From Marinobacter flavimaris (GTDB lineage: Bacteria > Pseudomonadota > Gammaproteobacteria > Pseudomonadales > Oleiphilaceae): a DNA stretch of 64,000 nt. The notes under the pieces are model-generated. The model saw only the letters and a list, made by a program, of their open reading frames with translations, ran no database searches and was not told where the DNA came from. Below, piece by piece: positions 53,640 to 62,126 of the stretch (position 1 is the stretch's first letter; each line of letters begins with the position of its first letter). The DNA lies in the NCBI RefSeq assembly GCF_002933295.1, contig NZ_PSSW01000002.1, positions 310,001 through 374,000 on the forward strand. Reading direction: 5' to 3'. The position numbers were made by a program, and so were the translations under genes.

Positions 53640-56048
53640 TTGAAGTCACTGCCTCTGCACCAGCTTTACAAAGCCTGTGTTCTGAAAGATCTGCCGTTCA
53701 AAACCACCAAGCAACTGGAGCCCCTGGCTGAAATCGTTGGCCAGAACCGTGCCCAGGAGGCTGTGCGTTTTGCTCTGGCAATGCCCCATGGCGGTTACAA
53801 CGTCTATGCCGTTGGCCGTAATGGCCTGGGTAAGCGCACCATGATGCTGCGTTACCTTGAGCATCATGTGGATACGGATCAGCAGAGCCATGACTGGTGC
53901 TACGTGGCCAACTTCGAGGAGCCGCGCATTCCGAAGCTGTTGCAGCTCCCGGCCGGGAAGGGTACCCAGCTCAAACAGGATATGGAAAAGCTGATGAGTC
54001 GCCTGGTCAAGGTTATTCCCCAGACCTTTGACAGCGACAGCTTTCTTGAGCGCTCGGAACAGTTGAAAAACGAATACGGCAAAAAGCAGGAAGACGAGCT
54101 GGAGAAGGTGGCGGCCCAGGCCAAGCGCAAAAAAGTCAGCCTCACTGTGACAACCCCGGGCGGTTATCGGTTGGTGGCCATGAATGGCGACGAACCCCAC
54201 ACTGCGGAATCTTTCCAGGCTCTGACTGATGAGCAGCGCGACAAGTTCGAAGATGCCATCAACAAGCTTGAGAAAAAGCTCAGGCAGGCGCTCCGCAAAC
54301 TGGCGGACTGGGAACAGGAATACGCTGATAAACAGCAAGCCCTGAACCAGGAGACCCTCGAGAGTATCTCAGGCCATCAGATCGATGAGCTGATCGAGAA
54401 ATACAAGGATCTGCCGGACGTGGTCGCCTTCTTTGAGGCGGTTCGGGCGGACCTGGTTGAAAATCTCGAGATTTTCCTCGATGACAACGAGGAACAGGCA
54501 GCGATTGCGTATGCGTCCCTCGACAAGAAGATGCCCCGCCGTTACCTCGTCAATGTTCTGGTGCACCAGAAAACCAACGAAGTACCAATGGTGGTGGAGG
54601 ATAACCCCACCTACCACAACCTGTTCGGTTACGTTGAGAACGTCACCTTCAAGGGCACCGTGTTCACGGATTTCTCCCTGATTCGCCCTGGCAGCCTGCA
54701 CAGGGCCAACGGTGGCTATCTGTTGATGGACGCCATCAAGGTTCTGGAGCAACCGTTCGTATGGGATGGCCTCAAGCGTGCGCTGCGTTCGAAGTCCATA
54801 CAGATAAATTCCCTGGAACGGGAACTGACGCTGTCCGGAACCATCTCAATTGAACCGGAATCGGTGCCCCTGGACGTCAAGATTGTTCTGTTCGGCGACC
54901 GTGAAACCTGGATGTTGCTGCAGGAATACGATTCTGAATTCGCCGAGCTGTTTCGAGTCACGGCGGATTTCGAGAACGAAATGTACCGTTCCGATGACAG
55001 TCAGCTGCTATATGCCAAGTTCATCGCCAGCCTGGTGAGCGAGAAGAAGCTACTGCACTGTTCGAACAAGGCGGTTGCCCGGGTGATTGAACACAGTGCC
55101 CGTATGGCCGAGCATCAGGATCGACTGTCCCTGCACGCGGCCGATATTGCCAACCTGCTGCGGGAATCCGATTTCTGGGCCCGTCAGGCCGGTGCCAAGC
55201 TGATCCAGGACCTGCACGTTGAGCGCGCGCTGGAAAGCGCGAAATACCGCAGCAGCCGGATCCGGGATCAGTTCTATGATTCCATCCGTGACGGCACAAC
55301 GCTCGTAACTACAAGTGGCACGTGTGTTGGCCAGGTTAATGCACTCTCGGTGCTGTCCACGGGTGGATTTGAGTTCGGTCTTTCCAACCGTGTCACCGCT
55401 ACCTGCTATTATGGAGATGGCGCGGTCATGGATATTGAGCGAGATGTAAAGCTTGGTGGCAATCTGCACTCCAAGGGCGTGATGATCCTGAGCTCCTGGC
55501 TAGCCTCCCATTTTGCGGTCAACGATCCGATGCACCTGTCGGCCAGTCTGACCTTCGAGCAGAACTACGGTGAAGTGGACGGAGACAGTGCGTCTCTGGC
55601 AGAGCTGTGCGCGCTGATTTCGTCCCTTTCCGGTATACCGGTTCGGCAGGATCTTGCGATTACGGGGTCGGTCAACCAGTTTGGTGAGGTTCAGCCCATT
55701 GGCGGTGTCAACGAAAAAGTGGAAGGCTTTTTTACCACCTGCCAGCTCAAGGGTGGGCTTTCAGGCAGCCAGGGTGTCATCGTGCCATCCACCAATGTGC
55801 AGAACCTGATGCTTGACAGCGAAGTGGTGCAGGCAGTGCGCGGGGGGCAGTTTGCGGTGTACGCGGTCGCCCGTGTTGAAGAGGCCATCACGCTGCTGCT
55901 TGGAAAGCCTGCGGGCAAGGCCGATGACAAAGGCAGGTACCCGAAGCAGAGCGTTTTTGGCATTATCCAGCAACGGCTAGAAAAAATGCGGGAACACGAG
56001 CGTCAGGAACATGCCCGTGACGACCATAAAGACCCGTCAATTCACTGA
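53640..56048 (+). CDS. Lon-like AAA+ ATP-dependent protease (AAA_32/LonB type)
   Basis: An 802-aa protease of the group with an N-terminal helical AAA_32 region and a C-terminal Lon proteolytic domain. It has a P-loop GRNGLGKRT at residues 59-67, a long coiled segment (about 130-260), GGYLLMDAIKVLEQPFVWDGLKRAL, and the catalytic Ser in DGDSASLAE and Lys in GGVNEKVEGFF. It lacks the Lon substrate-binding LAN domain. The start is TTG with AGGA upstream; no better ATG exists near. Substrates are unknown. It is followed 40 bp later by a response regulator. Confidence 0.9.
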   Translation: MKSLPLHQLYKACVLKDLPFKTTKQLEPLAEIVGQNRAQEAVRFALAMPHGGYNVYAVGRNGLGKRTMMLRYLEHHVDTDQQSHDWCYVANFEEPRIPKLLQLPAGKGTQLKQDMEKLMSRLVKVIPQTFDSDSFLERSEQLKNEYGKKQEDELEKVAAQAKRKKVSLTVTTPGGYRLVAMNGDEPHTAESFQALTDEQRDKFEDAINKLEKKLRQALRKLADWEQEYADKQQALNQETLESISGHQIDELIEKYKDLPDVVAFFEAVRADLVENLEIFLDDNEEQAAIAYASLDKKMPRRYLVNVLVHQKTNEVPMVVEDNPTYHNLFGYVENVTFKGTVFTDFSLIRPGSLHRANGGYLLMDAIKVLEQPFVWDGLKRALRSKSIQINSLERELTLSGTISIEPESVPLDVKIVLFGDRETWMLLQEYDSEFAELFRVTADFENEMYRSDDSQLLYAKFIASLVSEKKLLHCSNKAVARVIEHSARMAEHQDRLSLHAADIANLLRESDFWARQAGAKLIQDLHVERALESAKYRSSRIRDQFYDSIRDGTTLVTTSGTCVGQVNALSVLSTGGFEFGLSNRVTATCYYGDGAVMDIERDVKLGGNLHSKGVMILSSWLASHFAVNDPMHLSASLTFEQNYGEVDGDSASLAELCALISSLSGIPVRQDLAITGSVNQFGEVQPIGGVNEKVEGFFTTCQLKGGLSGSQGVIVPSTNVQNLMLDSEVVQAVRGGQFAVYAVARVEEAITLLLGKPAGKADDKGRYPKQSVFGIIQQRLEKMREHERQEHARDDHKDPSIH

Positions 56049-56087
56049 CCGGCGATCATAAGAAAACGGACAGGAGAGAACACACCC

Positions 56088-56714
56088 ATGACTGATATCC
56101 AGCAAACCGTGTACGTTGTTGAGGACGATGAAGCAGTCCGCGATTCCCTGGAGCTGCTGCTGAAATCCGACGGCAAGCCGGTAAAGACCTATGAGAGTGC
56201 AACCGCTTTCCTGAAGGACTACTCCGACAAGATGGCAGGCTGCATTGTGCTGGATATTCGCATGCCGGGCATGGACGGTATGGAGCTCCAGAAAAAGCTC
56301 AATGAAAAACACTCCATATTGCCGATTATCTTTGTGACGGGTCACGGTGACGTCCCCATGGCCGTCGACGCCATGAAAGAGGGCGCTGTGGACTTCATTC
56401 AGAAGCCCTACCGTGAGGAGGCACTGCTGGAGAAAATTGAGGCAGCCCTCAAACAGGATCTTGAGCAGCGCAAGTCTCTGGACGAGAAGCAGGAGATCAT
56501 TCGCCGCATCAAGAGCCTGACCCCCCGGGAACACGAGATCATGGACCGTATGATTGCCGGTCAGGCCAACAAGGTGATTGCCATTGAGCTGGAAATCAGC
56601 CAGCGCACGGTCGAGATCCACCGTTCCCGCGTTATGCACAAGATGGGGACCCATTCCCTGGCACATCTCGTTCGTATGGTCCTGTCCGTAAAGGACCTTA
56701 TCGACGCAGGGTGA
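56088..56714 (+). CDS. FixJ-family response regulator
   Basis: A 208-aa regulator. The receiver has VVEDDEAV, phospho-Asp in CIVLDIRMPGMDGMELQ and Lys in QKPY. The C-terminal LuxR/FixJ helix-turn-helix includes LTPREHEIMDRMIAGQANKVIAIELEISQRTVEIHRSRVMHK, read in parts over residues 145-190. It is translated 45 bp before a REC-PAS histidine kinase, evidently its partner. It is similar in type to the regulator at 37655 but belongs to a separate system. Confidence 0.92.
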   Translation: MTDIQQTVYVVEDDEAVRDSLELLLKSDGKPVKTYESATAFLKDYSDKMAGCIVLDIRMPGMDGMELQKKLNEKHSILPIIFVTGHGDVPMAVDAMKEGAVDFIQKPYREEALLEKIEAALKQDLEQRKSLDEKQEIIRRIKSLTPREHEIMDRMIAGQANKVIAIELEISQRTVEIHRSRVMHKMGTHSLAHLVRMVLSVKDLIDAG

Positions 56715-56759
56715 TCCCGGCGGCATCATACGGTTACTTTTCTAACCGGCCCGACATTT

Positions 56760-58337
56760 ATGACTGAAGCTGTCAGCGAGAACTCGGAGGTGACGGTTCT
56801 GCTCGTGGATGACAATCCGCAGAACCTCAAAGTCCTCTATGAGACCCTGAAAGACAAAGGTTACCGGCTACTCATTGCCAACGAGGGCGAAAAGGCCCTC
56901 GACCTTGCCCACCGCCATCAGCCCGAAGTGATTCTCCTCGATATCATGATGCCGGAGATGGACGGCTATGAAGTCTGCGAGCGCCTCAAGGCCGCCCCGC
57001 AGACGGCCGACTGTGCCGTCGTCTTTCTGTCTGCGCTGGACGACCTGCAGGCAAAGGTGAAGGGCTTTTCACTCGGCGGTGCCGACTACATCTCCAAGCC
57101 GTTCCAGTCCCAGGAAGTGATCGCTCGCGTGAAAACCCACGCCAGCGTTATTCGTCTTGAAAGAGAGTTGCAGGCCCGCAACCGGGAGCTGCAAAGTGAC
57201 CAGGCCCGGATTCTGAACTCCATCAGCGAAGGCATCTACGGCCTCGATGAGAACGGCATTATTGAATTTGCCAATCCGGCGGCGGCATCAATTGTTGGCT
57301 GCCCGGTGGAAGAGCTGATTGGTCGTGATTTCTTCGAAACCCACTTCGCGACTGCCGGTGACAATCTGGACGGACTGCCGGTGAAGGCGACCTGTCAGCA
57401 GGGTGTGGCCGAGAACCAGCGGGATATCCGAATGCTAAGGGCCGACGGAACCGGCTTTCCGGCGGAGTACCGCTCAACCCCGAAACTGGACTCTGACGAG
57501 CTCCACGGTGCCGTTGTTGTATTCCGGGATATCACCGCCGAACTGGACAATGAAAAGGCGCTGGAGGATGCCCGGCAACTGGTTCAGGAACAGCGCGATC
57601 AGCTTGCCCATACCTCGCGCCTGACCACCATGGGTGAAATGGCCGCCGGCGTTGCCCATGAAGTGAACCAGCCGCTGACCGCCATCACCAATTATGCTCG
57701 GGTCGCCAAGCGGATGATGGCAAAGGAAAGCCCTGATATGGGGCTGCTCCAGGAGACCCTCGACAAGATCGAGGCACAGTCCCACCGCGCCAGTGAAATC
57801 ATCCGACGCATTCGTCGATTCATGAAAAAACCGGCGACGGGCAAGGAAGTACTGTCGGTGCCTGCGTTGCTGGAAGACACCCGGCAGTTTGCCGAGGTGG
57901 ATATGCGTAATAACAAGGGCGCTATTGAGCTGTCCGTGCCTGAGGATATGCCTGAGGTTCTGGCCGATCCGGTTCAGGTACAGCAGGTCGCCCTGAATCT
58001 GATTCGCAACGCTCTGGAAGCGACCAGCAGTATTGATTCCAGCGCGCCGGTAGAAGTGAGTGCCAGTGTGCAGGGTGGCACCTGTGTTCGAATCCAGGTG
58101 CGGGATCACGGCATCGGCCTCTCGGAAGATGCCGAAGACAAACTGTTCCTGCCGTTCTTCACGACCAAGGATGAAGGGATGGGGATTGGTCTTTCAACCT
58201 GCCGTTCCCTCATACAGGCGCAGGGTGGCGACATCGGTTTCGAGCGGCCGGAAGGCGGTGGTGCCTGTTTCTATTTCACGTTGCCCGTTGCCGGCGCCCA
58301 GGGTTCCCCCTGCGCACCGGATGGCAAGCCTGCCTAA
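56760..58337 (+). CDS. Hybrid histidine kinase with N-terminal receiver and PAS domain
   Basis: A 525-aa soluble kinase. Domains in order are a receiver (LLVDDNPQN, phospho-Asp in VILLDIMMPEMDGYE, about residues 12-128), PAS (about 145-265), HisKA with His in GVAHEVNQPLTAI, and HATPase with NLIRNALEA, DHGIGLS and GMGIGLSTCRS. A receiver in front of the kinase suggests it is itself regulated by another kinase, placing it in a cascade with the FixJ-like protein upstream. It has no membrane span. Its TAA overlaps the convergent MaoC gene by four bases. Confidence 0.92.
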   Translation: MTEAVSENSEVTVLLVDDNPQNLKVLYETLKDKGYRLLIANEGEKALDLAHRHQPEVILLDIMMPEMDGYEVCERLKAAPQTADCAVVFLSALDDLQAKVKGFSLGGADYISKPFQSQEVIARVKTHASVIRLERELQARNRELQSDQARILNSISEGIYGLDENGIIEFANPAAASIVGCPVEELIGRDFFETHFATAGDNLDGLPVKATCQQGVAENQRDIRMLRADGTGFPAEYRSTPKLDSDELHGAVVVFRDITAELDNEKALEDARQLVQEQRDQLAHTSRLTTMGEMAAGVAHEVNQPLTAITNYARVAKRMMAKESPDMGLLQETLDKIEAQSHRASEIIRRIRRFMKKPATGKEVLSVPALLEDTRQFAEVDMRNNKGAIELSVPEDMPEVLADPVQVQQVALNLIRNALEATSSIDSSAPVEVSASVQGGTCVRIQVRDHGIGLSEDAEDKLFLPFFTTKDEGMGIGLSTCRSLIQAQGGDIGFERPEGGGACFYFTLPVAGAQGSPCAPDGKPA

Positions 58338-59209
58338 AACCAGTCGACGCGCCCGGTCAGATGGGGCGCATCGCCTTTGGCATTCAGCACCTGGTAGTCC
58401 CACCCCGTTTCTCCGGTGTTCCAGTTCAGCTGGGCTGTACCAGGCAGAAGCAGCGGTTTCTTGAACTGGCAGCTGATGCTGAGGGCACTGGCTTGCCAGC
58501 CTTCCTGTTGTTCCAGTAGCGCCAGTGCGTGGGCTTTGGTCCACATACCGTGGGCGATTGCCCGTGGAAAGCCGAACGCTTTGGCGCTCAGGGCATGCAT
58601 GTGGATCGGGTTGCTGTCGCCGGATACCCGGGCGTATTGCCGGCCAATCGATTCGGGCGCCTTGAAATTTTCGGTGTTTGGATAACGTTCCAGCTCTGGC
58701 GGTGTTTTTTTGCCGGACGACTTGCTCTCGCCATCCGGTTGTCGGAACAACGTCGTGCTCGCTTCTTCCCAGACCAATTTGCCAGCCGAGCGAGCCTCGG
58801 TGATGAGATCAAACTCCACGCCCCGGTCACTTTTTACGGTATTCCCCAGTCGTACAGATAAATCCAGGTTCTCCCCGGTGCCGATCGGCCGGTGCTGGGT
58901 AATGGTGTTTCGCAGGTGCACCAGGCCCAGCAGCGGCAGGGGAAAGGCCTTCTCGGTGAGCAGTTTCAGGTGCAGTGGAAAAGCCAGCACATGGGGCCAG
59001 GTAACGGGCAGATGACTACCCGCCGCGAAGCCACAGACCTGCTGGTAGCGCTTGAGGTTCTTGCCGGCAGTACTGACGCCAAGCAGGCTGGCAGACAACT
59101 CCGGGATGCTGACGTCACCGCCGGTTTGCTTTTGTTTCGGCAGCAGTGTTCTGCCATACATGGGCAATAAGGCGGGTGGTGTCGTGTGGTAAACGAGGGT
59201 CTCTGGCAT
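58334..59209 (-). CDS. MaoC-family enoyl-CoA hydratase/dehydratase
   Basis: A 291-aa double hot-dog protein. The C-terminal MaoC domain has RYARVSGDSNPIHMHALSAKAFGFPRAIAHGMW, read as the catalytic GDSNPIH Asp/His motif near residue 205 and AHGMW. The N-terminal hot-dog half is more diverged and probably structural, as in R-hydratases of the FAS/PHA type. It likely hydrates enoyl-CoA to (R)-3-hydroxyacyl-CoA. AGGAGAACATCC precedes the ATG. It faces an AraC regulator across 285 bp, which may control it. Confidence 0.85.
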   Translation of the reverse strand: MPETLVYHTTPPALLPMYGRTLLPKQKQTGGDVSIPELSASLLGVSTAGKNLKRYQQVCGFAAGSHLPVTWPHVLAFPLHLKLLTEKAFPLPLLGLVHLRNTITQHRPIGTGENLDLSVRLGNTVKSDRGVEFDLITEARSAGKLVWEEASTTLFRQPDGESKSSGKKTPPELERYPNTENFKAPESIGRQYARVSGDSNPIHMHALSAKAFGFPRAIAHGMWTKAHALALLEQQEGWQASALSISCQFKKPLLLPGTAQLNWNTGETGWDYQVLNAKGDAPHLTGRVDWF

Positions 59210-59494
59210 GGATGTTCTCCTTTATAGCCTCGACCGGAAATGCCGGCGCTGCCTGAGTAAAAGCGTAGTAGCAGAGGATATGCTTTTTTTTACATTTTGG
59301 TACAACTCGGCGTTCGTGGCCTGATATGCTCTAATATAAGACGATTGTCTAACAGGGTGCCTTTTCTGGGCCCTCTGGATCTGACAAACCTCTGGAGTGT
59401 GGCAAACCCTGCCAGATCAGGCATTGACCTGGCGAGCCCCGGCGACTGTCCGGCCGGCCAAAGTAGAAGTCAACAAATAAGAAAACGGGATCTT

Positions 59495-60526
59495 ATGCAG
59501 GAACTTCGTGACGCGGGAGTGATGTTGCGCCTGATTTATGAGGCGATGAAAAAGAAGGGAATCGATACCAATGCGATTTTCAGCCGTCTGGGTGTGGATG
59601 AAAATTACGTTTATACCGAACAGCTTCGAACTCCCCACAGTGCGCAGATGTACTTCTGGCAGGCTGTTGAGGATGTTTCCGGCGATCCGGATGTTGGCCT
59701 GCATCTGGGACAGTTGCTGCCAGCGTATAAGGGGCAGGTGCTGGAATACCTCTTTCTGAGCAGCCCAACCTTCGGCGAGGGCCTGCGTCGGGCCCAGAAC
59801 TATCAGCGTCTGCTGAGTGATGCTGCTAACACCGATTTCTTCATTGAGGGCGACGATGCCTGCATGGTTCTGGATGCAGCGTCTGATGATGTACGTCGTT
59901 TACGGCATTTCAATGAATGTTTCGTGCTGGGACTGATTACCTTTTTCCGCTCCATCACCGATGGCAACTTTTACCCGTCACGCATCGAGTTCGAGCATGA
60001 GCGTGCCGAGGGCCAGGATCATGTTCGCGAGGTGCTGGGGTGCGACGTCACCTTCGGTGCGCCGGAAAACCGGCTGTATTTCCCGGCCAAGCTGCTTTCC
60101 CATGCCTCGCCGCATGCCGAGCCGGAGCTGCTGGATCTGCACGAGCGGTTTGCCAGCGAACAGGTTGCCCGGTTGGAGAAGAAAGACATCGTTGGTCAGG
60201 TGGAGCGGATTGTCGCAGAGCTCCTCGATAGTGGAGAGGTCACCCTCGATGCCGTGGCCGAGCGGCTCGGCATCAAGCCGAGGACCCTGCGTACCCGGTT
60301 GACAGAGGCCGAGACCAGTTTCAATCAGGTACTCGCGGATTTTCGCTATCGCCTGGCCCGTCAGTTGCTGGCAACCACCGATGAATCCATTGATGAGATT
60401 GTCTACCTGACCGGCTTTTCTGAGCCCAGCACTTTTTATCGCGCATTCAAACGCTGGTCCGGAATGACACCTATCGAATACCGCAAAACCGCCCAGGGCA
60501 AGGACGCCATGGTCGATGCCATGTAA
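59495..60526 (+). CDS. AraC-family regulator (Arabinose_bd/HTH type)
   Basis: A 343-aa regulator. The N-terminal roughly 220 residues form the PF12625-type ligand-binding domain common to OruR/ArgR-like AraC proteins; the C-terminus has two helix-turn-helix motifs with DEIVYLTGFSEPSTFYRAFKRWSGMTPIEYR, read over residues 300-330. The ATG at 59495 is chosen because ACGGGA precedes it and the domain starts at once; a longer frame from 59297 includes noncoding-looking sequence. It is divergent from the MaoC gene. The inducer is unknown. Confidence 0.88.
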   Translation: MQELRDAGVMLRLIYEAMKKKGIDTNAIFSRLGVDENYVYTEQLRTPHSAQMYFWQAVEDVSGDPDVGLHLGQLLPAYKGQVLEYLFLSSPTFGEGLRRAQNYQRLLSDAANTDFFIEGDDACMVLDAASDDVRRLRHFNECFVLGLITFFRSITDGNFYPSRIEFEHERAEGQDHVREVLGCDVTFGAPENRLYFPAKLLSHASPHAEPELLDLHERFASEQVARLEKKDIVGQVERIVAELLDSGEVTLDAVAERLGIKPRTLRTRLTEAETSFNQVLADFRYRLARQLLATTDESIDEIVYLTGFSEPSTFYRAFKRWSGMTPIEYRKTAQGKDAMVDAM

Positions 60527-60562
60527 CAGAACGCTTTTTCTGAAAATATTTTAGGAAAAGCG

Positions 60563-60590
60563 TTGACATAACAGGGCGCCTCTTTATAAT
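60563..60590 (+). promoter_or_regulatory. Near-consensus sigma70 promoter of tRNA-Asp
   Basis: TTGACA (60563-60568), 16 bp, TATAAT (60585-60590), followed by GCGCCCTC, a GC-rich discriminator typical of stringently controlled stable-RNA promoters. Confidence 0.93.
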
Positions 60591-60664
60591 GCGCCCTCGT
60601 TGTCACAGAGCAATCACACCCTTGATTGCCAAGCCTTTTCGAGGCGAGCTGTGATGACCCGCAC

Positions 60665-60741
60665 GGAGCGGTAGTTCAGTTGGTTAGAATACCGGCCTGT
60701 CACGCCGGGGGTCGCGGGTTCGAGTCCCGTCCGCTCCGCCA
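60665..60741 (+). tRNA. tRNA-Asp (GTC)
   Basis: A 77-nt gene with encoded CCA. The acceptor stem is GGAGCGG with CCGCTCC, the D-loop GTTCAGTTGGTTAGAAT, anticodon stem-loop CCGGC-CTGTCAC-GCCGG with anticodon GTC at 60699-60701, and T-loop GGGTTCGAGTCCC. A T-rich stretch follows immediately. Confidence 0.98.
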
Positions 60742-60812
60742 TTTTTTCCCCTCGTTTTACCTTTCACGTTATCCGACTTCTCCAGTTGCATTACATTCAA
60801 CGCCAAGCTTCA

Positions 60813-60846
60813 TTGTCATCGTTCTGTCATTGAGAACTTCTAGGCT
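60813..60846 (+). promoter_or_regulatory. Pho-box-like promoter upstream of a 28-codon ORF
   Basis: TTGTCAT-CGTT-CTGTCAT (60813-60830) is two 7-bp direct repeats separated by four bases, as in PhoB boxes. A possible -10, TAGGCT at 60841-60846, begins ten bases after the box, the spacing found when PhoB replaces the -35 element. Confidence 0.6.
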
Positions 60847-60879
60847 ATTTCTGAAAATTCAGGAATCAGGAAGGCTGTG

Positions 60880-60966
60880 ATGCGGGATTACGAAGAAGAG
60901 TTGATTGAAAACCAGTTCGAAGAATATGAAGACGATGATGGCTGGGACGACGCCATGGAGTTATAG
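60880..60966 (+). CDS. Very acidic 28-aa microprotein
   Basis: A 28-codon frame starting ATG at 60880 (an adjacent in-frame GTG precedes it) and ending TAG. AGGAAGG lies five bases upstream, an excellent ribosome site. The product begins MRDYEEELIENQFEEYEDDD; 14 of 28 residues are Asp or Glu against one Arg, with one Trp and aromatic residues at 4, 13, 16 and 22. There is no signal peptide or membrane span. It is too short for routine gene calling and has no known family that I recognise. It sits alone between tRNA-Asp and the convergent AraC gene, behind a Pho-box-like promoter. Confidence 0.62.
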   Translation: MRDYEEELIENQFEEYEDDDGWDDAMEL

Positions 60967-60991
60967 GCAAGGGATGAAACCATCACCGATG

Positions 60992-62041
60992 TCATCCATG
61001 CCTGATCTGCTTTCGGTGCTCCCCGGGGCTTAGATTGAACCAGCGCCGGTAGGCCTTGTGGAAGGCCGCAGGATTGGCAAAACCCAGAAGCCAGGCAATC
61101 TCTGCCAGTGATGTCTCTGTCTCCCGAATATAATCCCGCGCTAACTGTTTTCGCGTTTCATCCACCAGTTCCCTGAATCCGGTTCCCTCGGCGGCCAGTT
61201 GTCTCTGGAGCGTCCATGGCGCAATCCCCAGTTTAACTGCAATGGTTTCCAGGCTGGGTGTCTCGCCCCGAAACAGGGGTGTGAGAAGGTTTTTTACGCG
61301 GTCGCCTGTGGTCCACCCCCGTCGTATCTGCTGCAGTTCCCGTTCGCAGAGATCCGAAAGCTTTTCATGCATGGCGGGCTGAGCCTGCTGGCTGGCGCTT
61401 TCCCAAATGTCCTGACGAACGGTAAGGCTGTTGCTCGAAGCTCCAAACTGCACGGGGCAGCGGAACCAGCTCTCGAACAAATCATCCTGGCCGATTGATC
61501 GGTATTCGATAGTGACCTTCTCCAGAACGTCATAACGGCCCGTAACGGTCCTGAGAAACTGGGTCCACGCGGCAAGAACAGAATCCACCACGAAGTAGTT
61601 GAAGCCGTTATAGGGACGAATCGAGTAGAACTTTGCTTGCCGGGTTTCCGGTTGGACCGTTGGAACGCCACGGCTATTGCGGCTGGTTAGCAGAGCGTAT
61701 CGAATCAGCGTGGCGAGTGCTGCGCCAGCGGTGCCGGCGGTTTCTCCGGCCAGCCCTGCAATACCCGCGTCGACAGGGCGTGATAGCGCACCCATCCTCA
61801 GCCCGAGAGCCGGGTTGCCGGTCTCGTTGATCGCGGCATGCCCCAGACGCATAAACCGCGGGATGCTGATGCGCGCTTCCGGTGATGTCAGGGTCTGATG
61901 GTCAAGCTGGAAACGGGATGCCAGTTCTGCGCTGCTGGCGCCTTCGGCTTCGGCGGCCCGCAAAAGAGCCGACACATAGAGAACACTGATGTCCCCGAGT
62001 GAGTTTCGGTTTTTTGACGGGCTGGAGAGGTGGGCGTTCAT
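60992..62041 (-). CDS. AraC-family regulator next to fadH
   Basis: A 349-aa regulator. The N-terminal PF12625-type domain is followed by the AraC helix-turn-helix pair at the C-terminus, with LAEIAWLLGFANPAAFHKAYRRWFNLSPGEHRK read over about residues 308-345. The ATG at 62041 begins MNAHLSSPSKN. It is divergent from fadH, and two ATGTTAT direct repeats 21 bp apart lie between, so it probably controls fadH or itself. The inducer could be a fatty acid or its CoA ester. Confidence 0.88.
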   Translation of the reverse strand: MNAHLSSPSKNRNSLGDISVLYVSALLRAAEAEGASSAELASRFQLDHQTLTSPEARISIPRFMRLGHAAINETGNPALGLRMGALSRPVDAGIAGLAGETAGTAGAALATLIRYALLTSRNSRGVPTVQPETRQAKFYSIRPYNGFNYFVVDSVLAAWTQFLRTVTGRYDVLEKVTIEYRSIGQDDLFESWFRCPVQFGASSNSLTVRQDIWESASQQAQPAMHEKLSDLCERELQQIRRGWTTGDRVKNLLTPLFRGETPSLETIAVKLGIAPWTLQRQLAAEGTGFRELVDETRKQLARDYIRETETSLAEIAWLLGFANPAAFHKAYRRWFNLSPGEHRKQIRHG

Positions 62042-62058
62042 TGAAGCCTTTGTCTGAC

Positions 62059-62086
62059 ATGTTATGCAAAGATAATAAAATGTTAT
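62059..62086. promoter_or_regulatory. AraC-type direct repeats between regulator and fadH
   Basis: ATGTTAT at 62059-62065 and 62080-62086 are direct repeats 21 bp apart, two helical turns, which is the layout AraC proteins use. They begin 18 bp from the AraC ATG and lie 110 bp before fadH. Confidence 0.5.
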
Positions 62087-62126
62087 CCCTGGATATTGTC
62101 GATGGCAAGATGCGCGGGTAGTTTAA

